Assembly: GCF_020882245.1 (NCBI RefSeq)
Contig: NC_083599.1
Coordinates: 4,526,001 to 4,590,000, forward strand
DNA from: Rhopalosiphum padi
Lineage: Eukaryota; Arthropoda; Insecta; Hemiptera; Aphididae
Direction: 5' to 3'
Length of the DNA: 64,000 nucleotides
Below, in pieces: positions 52,746 through 64,000 of this stretch; position 1 is the first letter of the stretch; the number at the start of each line of letters is the position of its first letter. The translations under genes and the position numbers were made by a program. The notes beneath the pieces were generated by a model, which was given only the letters and a program-made list of their open reading frames with translations, had not been told where the DNA came from and searched no databases.

Positions 52746-53180
52746 CAGTGGTTCCCAACTTTATTCAATCTTCACCCCCCTTGTAAACGTACTAAAAATC
52801 TCATTCTCCTCCTAAAAATTAGAGTTTAAGCGATTTTTTTTTTGTGAGTGGTACAAATAAATCAATACAAAATAACTATATATTATACAATATAAAAAAA
52901 TTTACTTTTATTATTTTCATAATTTTTAAAAATTTATTATAAATATAACTTATACGAAATAATAATATTAAGTATAAGACAAAAATATTGAAGATAAAAA
53001 CAAAAATATTAATATAAAATTAAAATAATATAAGTACATTTAATGAGTAATTTGAGACTGTCTTACCTTTTTCTAAAACTAATGTAGTGATTTCAATTTT
53101 ACTCATTGTAAAATAATATAATTTTTCTCGTAATTCTATCATCACTTTATTATCCCCCCCCTCCCGGTTGGGAACCGCTG
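52746..53180. mobile_element. 435-bp hAT-like element, CAGTGGTTCCCAAC type
   Basis: The left end is CAGTGGTTCCCAACTTTATT and the right end reverse complements to CAGCGGTTCCCAACCGGG. Flanks ACGTATAT (52738-52745) and ACGTTTAT (53181-53188) match at 7 of 8. The interior is AT-rich without a transposase frame. Confidence 0.8.
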
Positions 53181-53188
53181 ACGTTTAT

Positions 53189-55688
53189 CGTATATTATAT
53201 AAATAACCCGTCGCCGGACACACAGCACTATAGCGCGTTTGACTGTCGTCCGCGTATTATATTAACTATACACCGACTACCCACGGGTGTGTATAATATT
53301 ATTACGGTCCGACGACGACAACGACAGTATGCTCTTTGTTGACGTGCAGATGTTCGAGTATCGAAAAGTTTTTGGTTTTGCGTTATACATTTTAATAAAA
53401 TCGGGATTAACGCGGGAGAGAGCGGTCGTTCGCACTGACTGTGTTGGTATATATATATATATATATACAGAGCGGCGTATATTATATCATATTATTATAT
53501 ACATAATATACATATTATAAGACCCGGCGTGTAACTTTTCTAGGTGGGTTTTTTTTTCGTATTTCCAACGGCTCCCCGGCGAGGGACGATAAAGATCAGA
53601 AGGATTCTGTTTGTTTGTTTGTTTTTTTTTTTTTTTTTTTTTAATTTAAAATGAAGTTCAAGCAAAATAAAAAAAAAACACTCTCCGTTACTACGCACTA
53701 CGTCGAAAAGTTTTGAATTTGGTCATGTTTAAAACATTTTGGTCGTTTGTCGTCCGCCGCACATTTTATTTAATTGCCTCGACCGAACCGTGTATATACT
53801 GTAAAATATATATATATATATATATATATATAGTTGTCCAGTCGCCGTCGTTGTCTCGTTGACTTTTATACCAAGTCCGCTGACATCGTTCACCTGCCGC
53901 GAACCGAATCGACAACAAGTCGCCACGACCGAACCGTTAGCAATACGAATCCACAACACAGTCACATAATTTATGCCACTTGATTTCGTTGTATATCTTT
54001 TTAATAACAATAACATAATATATTAAAATATGCGTACGCGCAAGTTATAACAACAATAATTTAATAATACAATTTCGGATATGTACATAATAAAATAATA
54101 GAAGATTTAGTCAAACTTTAGTGGAAAGGAGTTTAAATTACATTTTTTTTTTTTTTTTTTAATAATAAAGCCAAGATTTAGATAGGAAAACCAATTTGCA
54201 TAATTACCCGATCGAAGAAAACGTTTAACTATAAAAATATATCAAAATTGAATCCATTTCAAAACATAAACAAATCGTTCTAATATAATTTGCTATAAAA
54301 ACAATTTAATATTCGTCAAACGTGAATATTTATTGAGGGAACTTCATAATTATTATTTGAGGGACTTATAAGTAAATCCTTCTCAATATCCACCAATAGA
54401 TATTAGGCTTTATATTTGATTGACAGATTTTATCAGATATCCTATAATCACGATCATAATAGGCATAAAACAAATTCCAATGTAATGGCAAAAATTGAAA
54501 CCGTAAAACAATAATAATATTTAAATAGACACATAAGTAATTTATTTCTTATAACTTAATTATTTTGATGAACTAAAAAAATTGAAACGATTTTTCATAA
54601 ACAATATCCTACGGGTATTTTAATAATCCAATGCATTATACTATTAATATAATATTATCATAGAATTTGAAAAATCGTTTTGATTTCTTTATTATATTTT
54701 AATATTTAAGTTATATAAATATTAATCTCGTATTTATTTGTAACGGTAATTAACTACCAACAGTTTTTAGTACTTATTTGTTATAAATATTATAAACGTT
54801 TACAAATTAAATTCAAATTTTTTTTTTATATATATATACATTATATAAATTAGATTATATGAATAATCTGATTATATATTTTTTTATTTTTGTAAATAAA
54901 AATGTATTTGAATTAAAACTTATTTTTTTATATTTCTAGAGCTGCTAATTTTTTTTTCTATCAAATATTATATTAGATAAATTTAATTTCATAAATGAAT
55001 TACAACTTACACACATGCGAGGTTTATTTAAATATTTACTATTTTGTTTGAATAGGAAATGTAATAATAATAACTTACAAAATTCAAGTTTTCAAGACAA
55101 ATATAAATTATCATTACTATTATTATTACTATTTTCTCGTGATGCACCTACTTGTATAACTTATCAAATATTTTCTAATTAAGCTGCGTAATTTATGTTA
55201 GAACTTGTCATGAATATTAAAATCAAATACAATATGTAGTTTTCATAACTATTATAATATGTGATTGTCTATATGTATACATTTTTTATTTCAAATTTCA
55301 AATTTTAGTTATATAAATATTATACATATCAAATACAATCATTAACTATGTCTTTTTAATCACTGTCTTGTATTAAATTTATTTATTATTAACTGATATC
55401 GTATATCAGTTCGTATATATCGATTAAGTGCTGGCCAGTGCCCATTTAGAATTTTTTTTTTTGTTTTAATCATTACAGAAATAAGTAGGAATTGAAAATT
55501 ATTTTATTATTTGTAGTTTAAAACATTCTTCGATAAGTAAAAAAAAATAAAAAAATATACAAAACAACAAAAAACACGATATTTTTGATCTTAAAGTGTT
55601 GAAGGCTTGAAGCGTTTGAAAGGAAACTTGGGGTACCTCCGTACAAAGAGAACTTGACAATACGATAACATTTCATTGCATAGTTATA
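53189..55688. other. Mixed non-coding DNA with AT and T tracts
   Basis: A CpG-richer stretch at 53200-53440 is followed by (TA)n at 53449-53467, poly-T at 53622-53642 and (TA)n at 53807-53833. From 54060 it is plain AT-rich DNA. Confidence 0.5.
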
Positions 55689-56235
55689 TTATATGTATAT
55701 ACATATTATATAGTTCAATGGTTTTACCATATCACGCAAACATCTCTCCCAGTGGACCATTTTATAAATTCGGTGGAAAATAAATCTGGAAATAAAATCA
55801 CCGATAGGATCAGCAAAAAAATTACCAAGGGGGTCTCTCGATAATAACAACACTATTTCACTGATGTTATCGTCCCCGCGGGTGACATAATAATTTAGGG
55901 TGGTCTGTCAAATCGAAAAAAAATAAGGATTCAACATCGCTATCTTTATTAAAATCAACTTAGAACACTACTATAATCGTTTTTTTTCCATAAGAATTTT
56001 CTTCATAGGGTCTTTCCAACTTGTAGTTTTCAAATGAGAATAAAAAACCAATAATAAATTTCATTCCATGAATCAATTTTTATGTTTAAAAACAGAACAA
56101 GGGCGTTGACTATTTTCGAAAGAAAAAAACCAAGATTTAATGATATTGGCAATTGAAAATGTTTAAGTCCCCATCGGCGATAACATTATCAGATCTATAT
56201 TTAACAGAACCAAGATCACCGATTAGAACAAACGT
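55689..56235 (-). pseudogene. Possible decayed coding sequence, family unknown
   Basis: Reading the minus strand from 56235 down to 55689 gives a run of open blocks that change frame: 56235-56137 (includes VLIGDLGSVKYRSDN), 56185-56030 (includes KIVNALVLFLNIKIDSWNE), about 56034-55867 with one internal stop at 55960-55962 (includes FNKDSDVESLFFFDLTDH), and 55907-55689 (72 codons, includes LGNFFADPIGDFISRF). Neighbouring blocks abut or overlap, as expected of one old gene broken by frameshifts and a stop. The sequence is more complex than the surrounding AT tracts. I do not recognise the protein. A decayed host gene, a transposon gene or an integrated viral gene are all possible. The plus strand also has open blocks here, so the orientation is not certain. 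Confidence 0.2.
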
Positions 56236-58279
56236 TTATCATAAAATTGAACAATTTTTTAAATAAATTATATTCATCGTAGTCTTCGTTTTTTGTGATC
56301 CATTCAAATATCTACATTTTTAGGAATTGATCAAATAAACATTTAGAATCTCAAAACGAGCACGATTAACGATAATGTTTTAAAATATTTCTCTACAAAA
56401 TTTAAAAATTTAGATTGCGTATGGTTCATAAACTATAGAAATATAATAATATATTTTATTTTGTTTTCTTAGAATCTACACAAGTAAAAAAATATAGAAA
56501 TGTATCGTATTTTATAAATTTGTATTCCAAATAAGATGCGATTTTAAACTTTTCACCAATAAATTAATCTGCATTATACATCTATATATATATATATAAG
56601 TAATTTAACCGCATCTTATTATATTTATATTTTCTAAAATAATAACTATATATATTCATATTTGTTCAACACAATATTTTCTGTCTGGTGCATACTGTAT
56701 ATATATATATATATATGTGTGTATGTGTGTGTGTGTGTGCGTGTGTATTTTATATATATATTTAAATAACAACAAGGATAATCAATACAATTATTTTATT
56801 TTTTCTATCGTAGTGAACGATAGGTTATATCGAGTATTCTATAAAGTTTTCAATTTCTATTCCAAACTCGGATATCGGGGTCGTCCAGATTAAATCAACA
56901 AAATCGTCCAGTAATGAAATGGCATGAAACAATTTTTGACCGGAAATTGATAAAGCTCACCGAAAAAGAAAATATATAATAATAATAATAATAAAAAAGA
57001 AAATGGTAGAACTCACTTTGTATAGTAGACTATATAGAGCAGTTGTACTATACAGTATACATAATATGCTGTATGCCGTTTATAAAGTATTGTAGTGAAT
57101 TCGATTCAAGAAATTCGTAAACTGCGGAACCAAAACGTTTGATCGTTTTAAAATTGAAAAAAAGAGAACAGAATAATCGTATAATCAAATACATCCATGT
57201 ACTGCTGTACGGATGAAGACTTTGGGACGTACGATACATAAATAAATCGGTATCGTAATAACTATGTATTGGTTGTTGAATTTTGATGTTATTAATTTTG
57301 GTTTATTTGATTTATTACTGAGTGTACACATTTCTGATATGTTTATAATAATTTCATTACTATGCGAATGAAATATCAATTGGTTTTAGTGAATATATAA
57401 ATATAATATATATGTATATATTCATTTTAATAGAACATTCTATGGTTTTATGACTAAGTTCGTGTTTAAATAGATATTGCACGTATTTTGTGATTAATAC
57501 AAGTTTAAATAGTAATTATCTGCAATATGAAAACTTCGTAAATTCGTAAATTAAGAATTAAACGTGTGGGATGAACTCGATACTAACAATAATTATATTT
57601 CAAAGTGATATTTGTATTACAATCTAATAAGTAGCTGTTGTAAATTGATTGTAATTAATGTTAAAAGTAGAGAATTGTATAAATTATAATTTAAAATGTA
57701 GCTGTATTTCAAGAAACTTACTGTATATTTTGCTCCATATAAACCGTAAAATTCATGAATAAATTAAAAACATAAAAGTGTATATTTTGTTCTGTTTAAC
57801 TGCATCATGTATATTTACTACCTTATTAATGTTAAAGCTCTGATAATAATAATTCATTATATTATTAAATCATTTTTTTATTTATTTATTTTTTTTTTTT
57901 TTATGACGGGAATTTATGCTTTGCTTTAGGTATAGACCAAAGCTATATTACGGATAAAGGAGAAACGCATAATAAGAACGATATAAAAACAAAATACTAA
58001 AAATTTCGAGGAACTCATCGGCGAGGAATTCTTTGATCAAACAGTAACAAGTAATAACGGCCGATCCTGATTTATATAATAACAGAACCCATAAAAATAT
58101 CGTTTATAATTGTAGCCAATCAGCGGATTTCGTTGCTCGTGTTATTATAACAAACTATGACTTGATTTACCAAAACCACATTTAATGACCAACGATATCA
58201 GTAATTATTTATAACTCCAAAGTGATTTTTATCGACAAGACATATATGGGTATAGCTGCAATCGTCGTTCCGGTCGCGG
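56236..58279. other. AT-rich DNA with compound AT/GT microsatellite
   Basis: The repeat (TA)n(GT)n lies at 56697-56747. Short open stretches on both strands around 56830-56990 are not attributable to a family. No gene supported. Confidence 0.45.
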
Positions 58280-58781
58280 TATAGGCGCAAATAGGGGAGA
58301 GGGCTTTAGGGGCTAAGCACCCCCAAACATTTTCTACATTTTTTCAAGCTTTATCAGTATTATTATAGTAAATTATGCAAAATTCATTTTAAGATTATGT
58401 AATTCGTAAATGTACAAATTTTATTTGTCGTGGTATTATTTTTATTATCATTGTACATTGTAGACTTGTAGTCATAAACCATAATACCTAGATACCAAAA
58501 ACTAAGAATACTAAGCGTTCTTATTACGGAGTCTATGATGGTTGCAGGTTTGCAGCTCATATTGATATACTATTTGGCTATTATACATTTATACGTCATA
58601 TCATATACGCCTATACGGGTTATAAAGTATACGGTATACCATAATAACAGGTATACCATATACGTATACCTACATGTTGTATTAATACATTTTTTAGGTG
58701 TTGATTACTTGCATAAATGCTTCGTTCAGAAAGCTTGGGTTTCAGCCCCCCCCCAAATCTCAAACGCTATTTGCGCCTATG
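58280..58781. mobile_element. hAT-like non-autonomous element, CATAGGCGCAA family
   Basis: The left end TATAGGCGCAAATAGGGG and right end (reverse complement CATAGGCGCAAATAGC) are inverted repeats. They are flanked by 8-bp near-identical direct copies GGTCGCGG (58272-58279) and GGTCGCTG (58782-58789). Interior C-tracts (CCCCCAAA near 58320, CAGCCCCCCC near 58744) are also inverted. An 8-bp duplication points to hAT or a related DD(E/D) element. No transposase frame is recognisable. Confidence 0.78.
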
Positions 58782-58789
58782 GGTCGCTG

Positions 58790-59400
58790 ATATAATATTT
58801 TCGATTTCGCACGTCGTCGTAGTTCGGTCCGAAAACGGTTCTCCTCCGGCAAGACGATATACTACAACTGACCGTCGCGAGTCCGCGGCAGCTGTTTCAC
58901 GACAGTGGCGGACCTACGGGTTGGCCCGCGTGCTTGTCGGCGCGTATTCGGCTGACGGGTTAGTGGGATAGCCGCCGGCAAAGGAACGGCCGGAAGAGTA
59001 TATATATATATATATACTGCGCCACGTCGTCGTTCCGGACGAATATAAATTCGTTATTAATCGAACCGTAATGTGTCGGTGTATATGCTTGCCCGCTAAG
59101 ATTGCGGTGCTCCTCTCGTCTGCTATATTATTGCTCAGTCTGTTCTGTTTCGGGGTCGGTGCCAAAAACTTTTATTAAAAATTCTTTGACGTCCGCCGCG
59201 ACGTTCGTTTCGAATTTGTTCGGGAGCTCGCGAAAGTGTATATTCGTGACGGCCGTACAGCGCCGACGAGATTGTTTCTGTGTTTCGGGCGGGGAATTGG
59301 CCGAGGGGGCGGAGAAGTGTATATAGGAAAACGATACGAGTAATATTCGAAAAACCCGAATCAAATTCGACGACGTTGGTATAATAATATGGTAAGACGT
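58790..59400. other. GC/CpG-rich island
   Basis: CpG-dense sequence around a (TA)n tract (58998-59017). CAGTGGCGGACCTACGGG at 58903 looks like a lone hAT terminus. Open frames overlap on both strands without a recognisable product. Confidence 0.3.
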
Positions 59401-59408
59401 GTACTATA

Positions 59409-59993
59409 CAGAGTGATTCTTTTATCATAAAACACTCGTTATTTCAAAAAGAATTCACGTTTTTGAAAACATTTTTTTACGTAGTTTCTAGTTGTTAGAA
59501 AAACAACTTTTTTATTAAAAAATTATATTTTTAAATATCTTTTATCCTTATATTTTTTAAGTTTTTACTTTTTTGAATGACAAAATAGTTTTAATTTCAT
59601 ATTCCAAAGCAGAATAATTTTACGTATTTAAAATTTAGACAAGCGGAGTAGTGGACAAACATTTTGCGAGGTAGTTAACCCTGTACAACTCCACTCCGTG
59701 CATCAAAACTTGAAATACTAATAATTCATAAACTACTCGCTCAAAATTCGATTTTTATGTATCAAAATACTCAGAAAATTATTCTGCTTTAAAATACACG
59801 AAATTAAAACGATGTTATCATTCAAAAAAGTAAAAAACTTAAAAAAATATAAGGATAAGGAAAATATTTAAAAATATAATTTTTTAATAAAAAGGTTGTT
59901 TTTTTAACAACTTAGAACTATGTAAAAAATTGTTTTCAAAAACATGAATACATTTTTAAATAACGAGTGTTTTATGATAAAAGAATCACTCTG
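59409..59993. mobile_element. Foldback mariner-type MITE with very long inverted repeats
   Basis: The left arm (59409-59621) and right arm (59776-59993) are inverted copies of each other over more than 200 bp, with a ~155-bp spacer. The outer 36 bases, starting CAGAGTGATTCTTTTATCAT, are identical, and the rest is highly similar with scattered substitutions and 1-2-bp indels. TA flanks both ends (59407-59408 and 59994-59995), indicating a Tc1/mariner-type insertion. No transposase frame is present. The whole unit could form one long hairpin in RNA. Confidence 0.9.
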
Positions 59994-59999
59994 TATAAT

Positions 60000-60840
60000 A
60001 TATATGTATATTATATTTTACATAGTATATACCGCCCTAACAGTATTTTCTACGACAGACGACAACTCCATACAAAAACGCGAAGTCTGTCGGCATCGTC
60101 CGCGTGTAATATACAGCGTATACACACACTACACGTAGTGACTCTATACATCATAATATTATGTTTTGATGGAGGACGATTTATCGTAAGAACGTTTACT
60201 CGCCAAAAAAATAGAAAAAATAAAAAACCATTCAGTTTAATATAACTGTCGTTACGCGGTCATTAATCAAATGTGCCTGCGGAGCACGCAGACTCGCGAA
60301 ACCGCCGTCCATGTGATACGCCGTCGTTAAAAAAACTACATTCGCGACGATGAATGGATAATCGTCCGGGCGAAACGTCGACTGAAATATTTCACGCGTG
60401 AGGCTGTATAAAATATATTATTGTAATACGGCGGCGGCGGAGGACACGTAATTATCCGAAATAATAATTATAATATTAATATATTCGAAGGCGTTCAAAC
60501 CGTCCGCGTTCGGCACACACGAAAGGGCCGTATCCGCGAATTATAATTATATTGTATTGTTATTGTTATTGTTATTGTTATTATTGTTACCTACACACGT
60601 TTGTAAAATATCGCGAAAGATTTTCGTTCGGAAGTTTCCAATCGGTTTTACGTGTGTTTAATAATACGTTATATTCGTTTATCTGTCGTTTTATTACTCC
60701 GTACACAACAAATATATATGCTATCTGTAAACATATAGTACATATATACGTATATATGGACGGGAATTCGTACGTTGCGCAAACAAATTTCTCTTCACAT
60801 TATCGTGCGATTTTGTTTATCGACATTGTTTAGATATGTT
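60000..60840. other. CpG-richer DNA with (TTATTG)n repeat
   Basis: CpG-rich patches at 60060-60120 and 60250-60535 are followed by a TTATTG hexamer repeat at 60556-60588. No gene recognised. Confidence 0.4.
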
Positions 60841-63800
60841 ATTTCTTTCGAGTAGTGGATATATGATACACACACGACAATCTCGAATAGCGATATGGCT
60901 CTGTGATAAAAATAATAATCAACATTCTTTCACAACGATAACCGACCGGAAGCACGGAATATCGTTTTTGTTATGATTGTTATATTTTTATTTTTTTTAA
61001 TCTCGATCCAAGATGTTACCTACTTCCGATTTCCGATTACTGGTGTATTCTTTATTTATTCAGTGTACAGCATAAAATAAACGAACAATACGACGTGTAT
61101 GCGATACTAGTTTGTATTTCAGAAAGGGAATCTATAAATTAAAGTAAACGAATAGCAGAAGAAATCGTTTCTTTCGGTAGTTAATTTAAAAACAAATTGT
61201 TGAGTTTCCGGTTATTTGTAAAGTAACTAAAAAGTTGGCAATGTATGGTTCTTCTTTGCTTAGAAACTTTATTTTTTTCAAATCCCGTTTCTGACGGTTA
61301 TGTTTTTTGTTAAGCTTGCGCATGATGTTTATGTTACTATTGTATGGAAAAAATCAAAATGTTCGAAAAAAAAAATTGCTTGAATGCATTTCCAGCGATT
61401 TATCTTGCATGAAAACGAAAATCCAAGTCATATTATATTCTCTAAGACAATTACTTAGATTTTATTAAAACTACAAAACATAATACGTATAAATAAATTT
61501 CTTTTGAATTTTATAATGAGATTATAATAGATTAGATAATTGGTGAACATTGTCAAGTTCATAGAAAATACATGATTATTAGACGCAAAACTTATTTATT
61601 ATTTTAAAAAAATAGAAATATTTTCTTTATCTTAACTGTAATGTAGAATAATGTATTAAGATGAATTAGGTAAATACTAAATAATGAATTATTTTGAGAA
61701 CATATAGTTTGATTTTTATCTTTAGCCCGTTAAATCTATTTAATCACTTAACGTGAACATTTATCAGAGAATGTGTACGTGAGTTTTGATTTCTGTAAGA
61801 TATACATAATATTAGATAAAGTAATATGTAATTTTTGTTGAAAAAATACCTCTTACTTTTTATAGAACTTGCAATTTGGGCCATTCTTTGTATAATTTTC
61901 TTCACAGATATTGTCTTAGATTTGTTTTTTTTTTTAATAATATTAATGTTAATATAACATTTAAAAAAAAATGAAATACTACAATTAATACGAATAATTA
62001 ATTTTGAATAGAAAAATATATATACACAATGATGAAATATGTTATGGAACGAGCGACTTAGCGCCATTTTATATTATTTCGTATGAGCAAATATAGAGAG
62101 TATAAATGCTTCCTTTGAAAGTAATCAAACCGTAAATTGAGGAATGATTCAACCATATTATATTTTATAGTATATGAGACATTATATTATTGTAATTATA
62201 TTATAAGTATTAATATTGTGAGATGATAGCTAATAATATAATGATTGGTCTTTTAAATGTAATATTTATTCTTATAAATAAAGCTATTATACATTAATTG
62301 AATTTAATAATCTATAAATTATTTATTTCGTTTATTCTAAGTGTTATTGAATTATAATGTTTATAATAGTATTAAATAACTTTTAAATATTCAGGATTTC
62401 ATTTTTATCGACTTTTAATAGTGAACAATGTTACATAACTTTTGGCATAATTACTATTCAACGTACAAATCGAGAGTTAGTAACAACTAAAATATTGTTG
62501 ATACTATATTTTTGTTCACTTAATTTATATTTATTCATAGTTTTTGTGAAATGTGCAGTAAGTTTACTTGCACTTCAATAAAGGTTATGATACCTGCGAT
62601 TTGTGCTATATTTGAATAAAAAAAAAAACATAATGCATTTCTAGAAAATAATAGTTTCATTTCTTTTTTAGGAGTTTCAGTATCTTGATTTTTATATAAA
62701 TGCATATGTATGGCAAGTAATTGCTATACAGATGGTTATTAAAAAATAAATATACATACACCACTCAACCACCGACCAAATTAAACGAGTGCAAGGAATC
62801 GCGTGAATATATTATTTAATATACATAAAAACATATAAAAGCAGTAGGCAGCCCAATTTAAAAATTCTAAATATGAACGCGGGTGCTCTCAAATATCCGT
62901 ATATGATAATAAAAAAAACACTATAGTCGAATAAAATGTCTATTTTAGTGAACACTGTTGAGCCGCTATTGGCCATATCCAAGAACATTTTTTTTCTCTC
63001 ACAACAGAAGAGTATTCCCCTTAGGATGTATAATATTTAATAATATAATCTCGTGAATCAACAAAAGATTTCATTATTTCGCCGTCTATTGTTTAGACCC
63101 CGCAGTACTATTTTTATACATTTCGTATGACATTCTTAAAAAGCAATGAAATAATTATTTACGACTTGCTTGTGAAATTAAATTCGTTAATTCAGTATTG
63201 GATTAAATTAGATTTACATTTTCAAATAAAAATGATGATTTAAGTTTATTTACGAATCTCGAGCGGCCGCTAGTGATTTTGTTTCAGAGCTAAATCAAAT
63301 TACATACAATACATAGTCGAAGCATCAATTATTTTAATATTTAAAAACGAAAAATGTATTTAGTATTCTTATTTATTTTTTTTTTATCTCTGGGGTGACC
63401 AAAAGATTCCGCTTTTTATATTTTTAATAGATTAAAAAAATATATATTATTTTATGTCTTATAATTTATAATTTATAAAAATATAATCACTTCTGTTTTA
63501 TTACGCTTCTTTCGTATTATGAATTCTTCATTAATATTTTTGTAGCGCAATCAGCTTCAAACAGAAACGCGGACGACTTGGAATAACTTAATAAGAACAC
63601 TGCAGTAGTACACTATAGTACCTACCAATCATAATATTATAATAAATTATTATTATGTTACCAATATTATTGACGACCGCCATGTAGCAATTTTGCATAC
63701 ACATCGCGCCGTGTTGAAATTGCTTTAAAATAATAACACTTATTGACTGTGGATATAATATTTTATTATTTTCTATATATTATTTTATCATTCGACAAAA

Positions 63801-64000
63801 TACGTCGTTTAATAATTCTAAATTTACAATTCGATTAATGAAACGTAACAAGTACCACAAACAATGAATGCAGGTATACACAATATTAAATTAGTTTAAA
63901 AATTCACATTATATTATAATCATATAATAAAACACACATTTCGCATTCAAAATACGAATAATTATATTTTATAAATAATAATAAACCCGGAACGTCACGT
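60841..64000. other. AT-rich non-coding DNA
   Basis: No gene seen. The minus-strand 107-codon frame at 61744-62067 is Ile/Lys/Phe/Asn-rich and low-complexity. An isolated polylinker-like string sits at 63258-63270. Confidence 0.55.

Noticed and set aside
56830..56990. Open blocks on both strands near 56.9 kb
   Set aside because: Both strands look equally open and neither shows a family. A TGA interrupts the minus-strand reading.
58903..58920. CAGTGGCGGACCTACGGG, like a hAT end
   Set aside because: No inverted partner and no target duplication found nearby.

Overview
This window looks like nuclear DNA of an insect, most probably an aphid or a close hemipteran relative. That is an inference from three things: the very AT-rich background full of ATA/ATT triplet and AT tracts, the dense scatter of short non-autonomous hAT, Tc1/mariner and pogo elements, and the only recognisable coding sequence, which is an insect-type immunoglobulin (Ig) domain split by ordinary GT-AG introns. 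There is no rRNA gene, CRISPR array, bacterial operon or intact transposase that I can support.

One protein-coding gene is clear. Two consecutive exons on the + strand, 29088-29337 and 30455-30561, encode one V-set Ig domain. They are separated by an 1117-bp intron whose reading phases match exactly. The fold hallmarks are present: first Cys, core Trp, and an L-S-G-D-Y-x-C motif carrying the second Cys. The overall pattern is closest to the Beaten-path (Beat)-like cell-surface or secreted Ig proteins of insects. The signal-peptide exon and the exons after the first Ig domain are not identified, so most of the window is probably intron or flank of this gene. One weak phase-compatible 3' exon candidate lies at 36402-36541.

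Region by region: 1-29087 is AT-rich non-coding DNA with microsatellites, a hAT-like element at 1169-1302, a 180-bp pogo/Tigger-like element at 4141-4320, a hAT end at 15396, a small hAT element at 26865-27033, and GC/CpG-richer islands near 6.1-6.6, 15.8-16.5 and 21.65-22.5 kb. 29088-30561 holds the Ig exons. The intron after them carries a hAT element at 30617-31182. 31.2-41 kb is AT-rich, with a probable nested pair of hAT elements at 38635-39234. 41.2-43.9, 48.1-49.1 and 50.95-52.13 kb are GC/CpG-rich islands that could hold promoters or 5' exons. 42766-42991, 52140-52409, 52746-53180 and 58280-58781 are further hAT-like elements, and 59409-59993 is a foldback mariner-type element with inverted repeats over 200 bp long. 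55.7-56.2 kb has overlapping open blocks on the minus strand that may be a decayed coding sequence of unknown origin. 60.8-64 kb is plain AT-rich DNA, except for an isolated XhoI-NotI polylinker-like string at 63258.

The mobile elements were recognised by eye from terminal inverted repeats and target-site duplications. No database search was possible, and family names mean resemblance of the ends only. Most long open frames in the window are what AT-rich DNA yields by chance and were left out.
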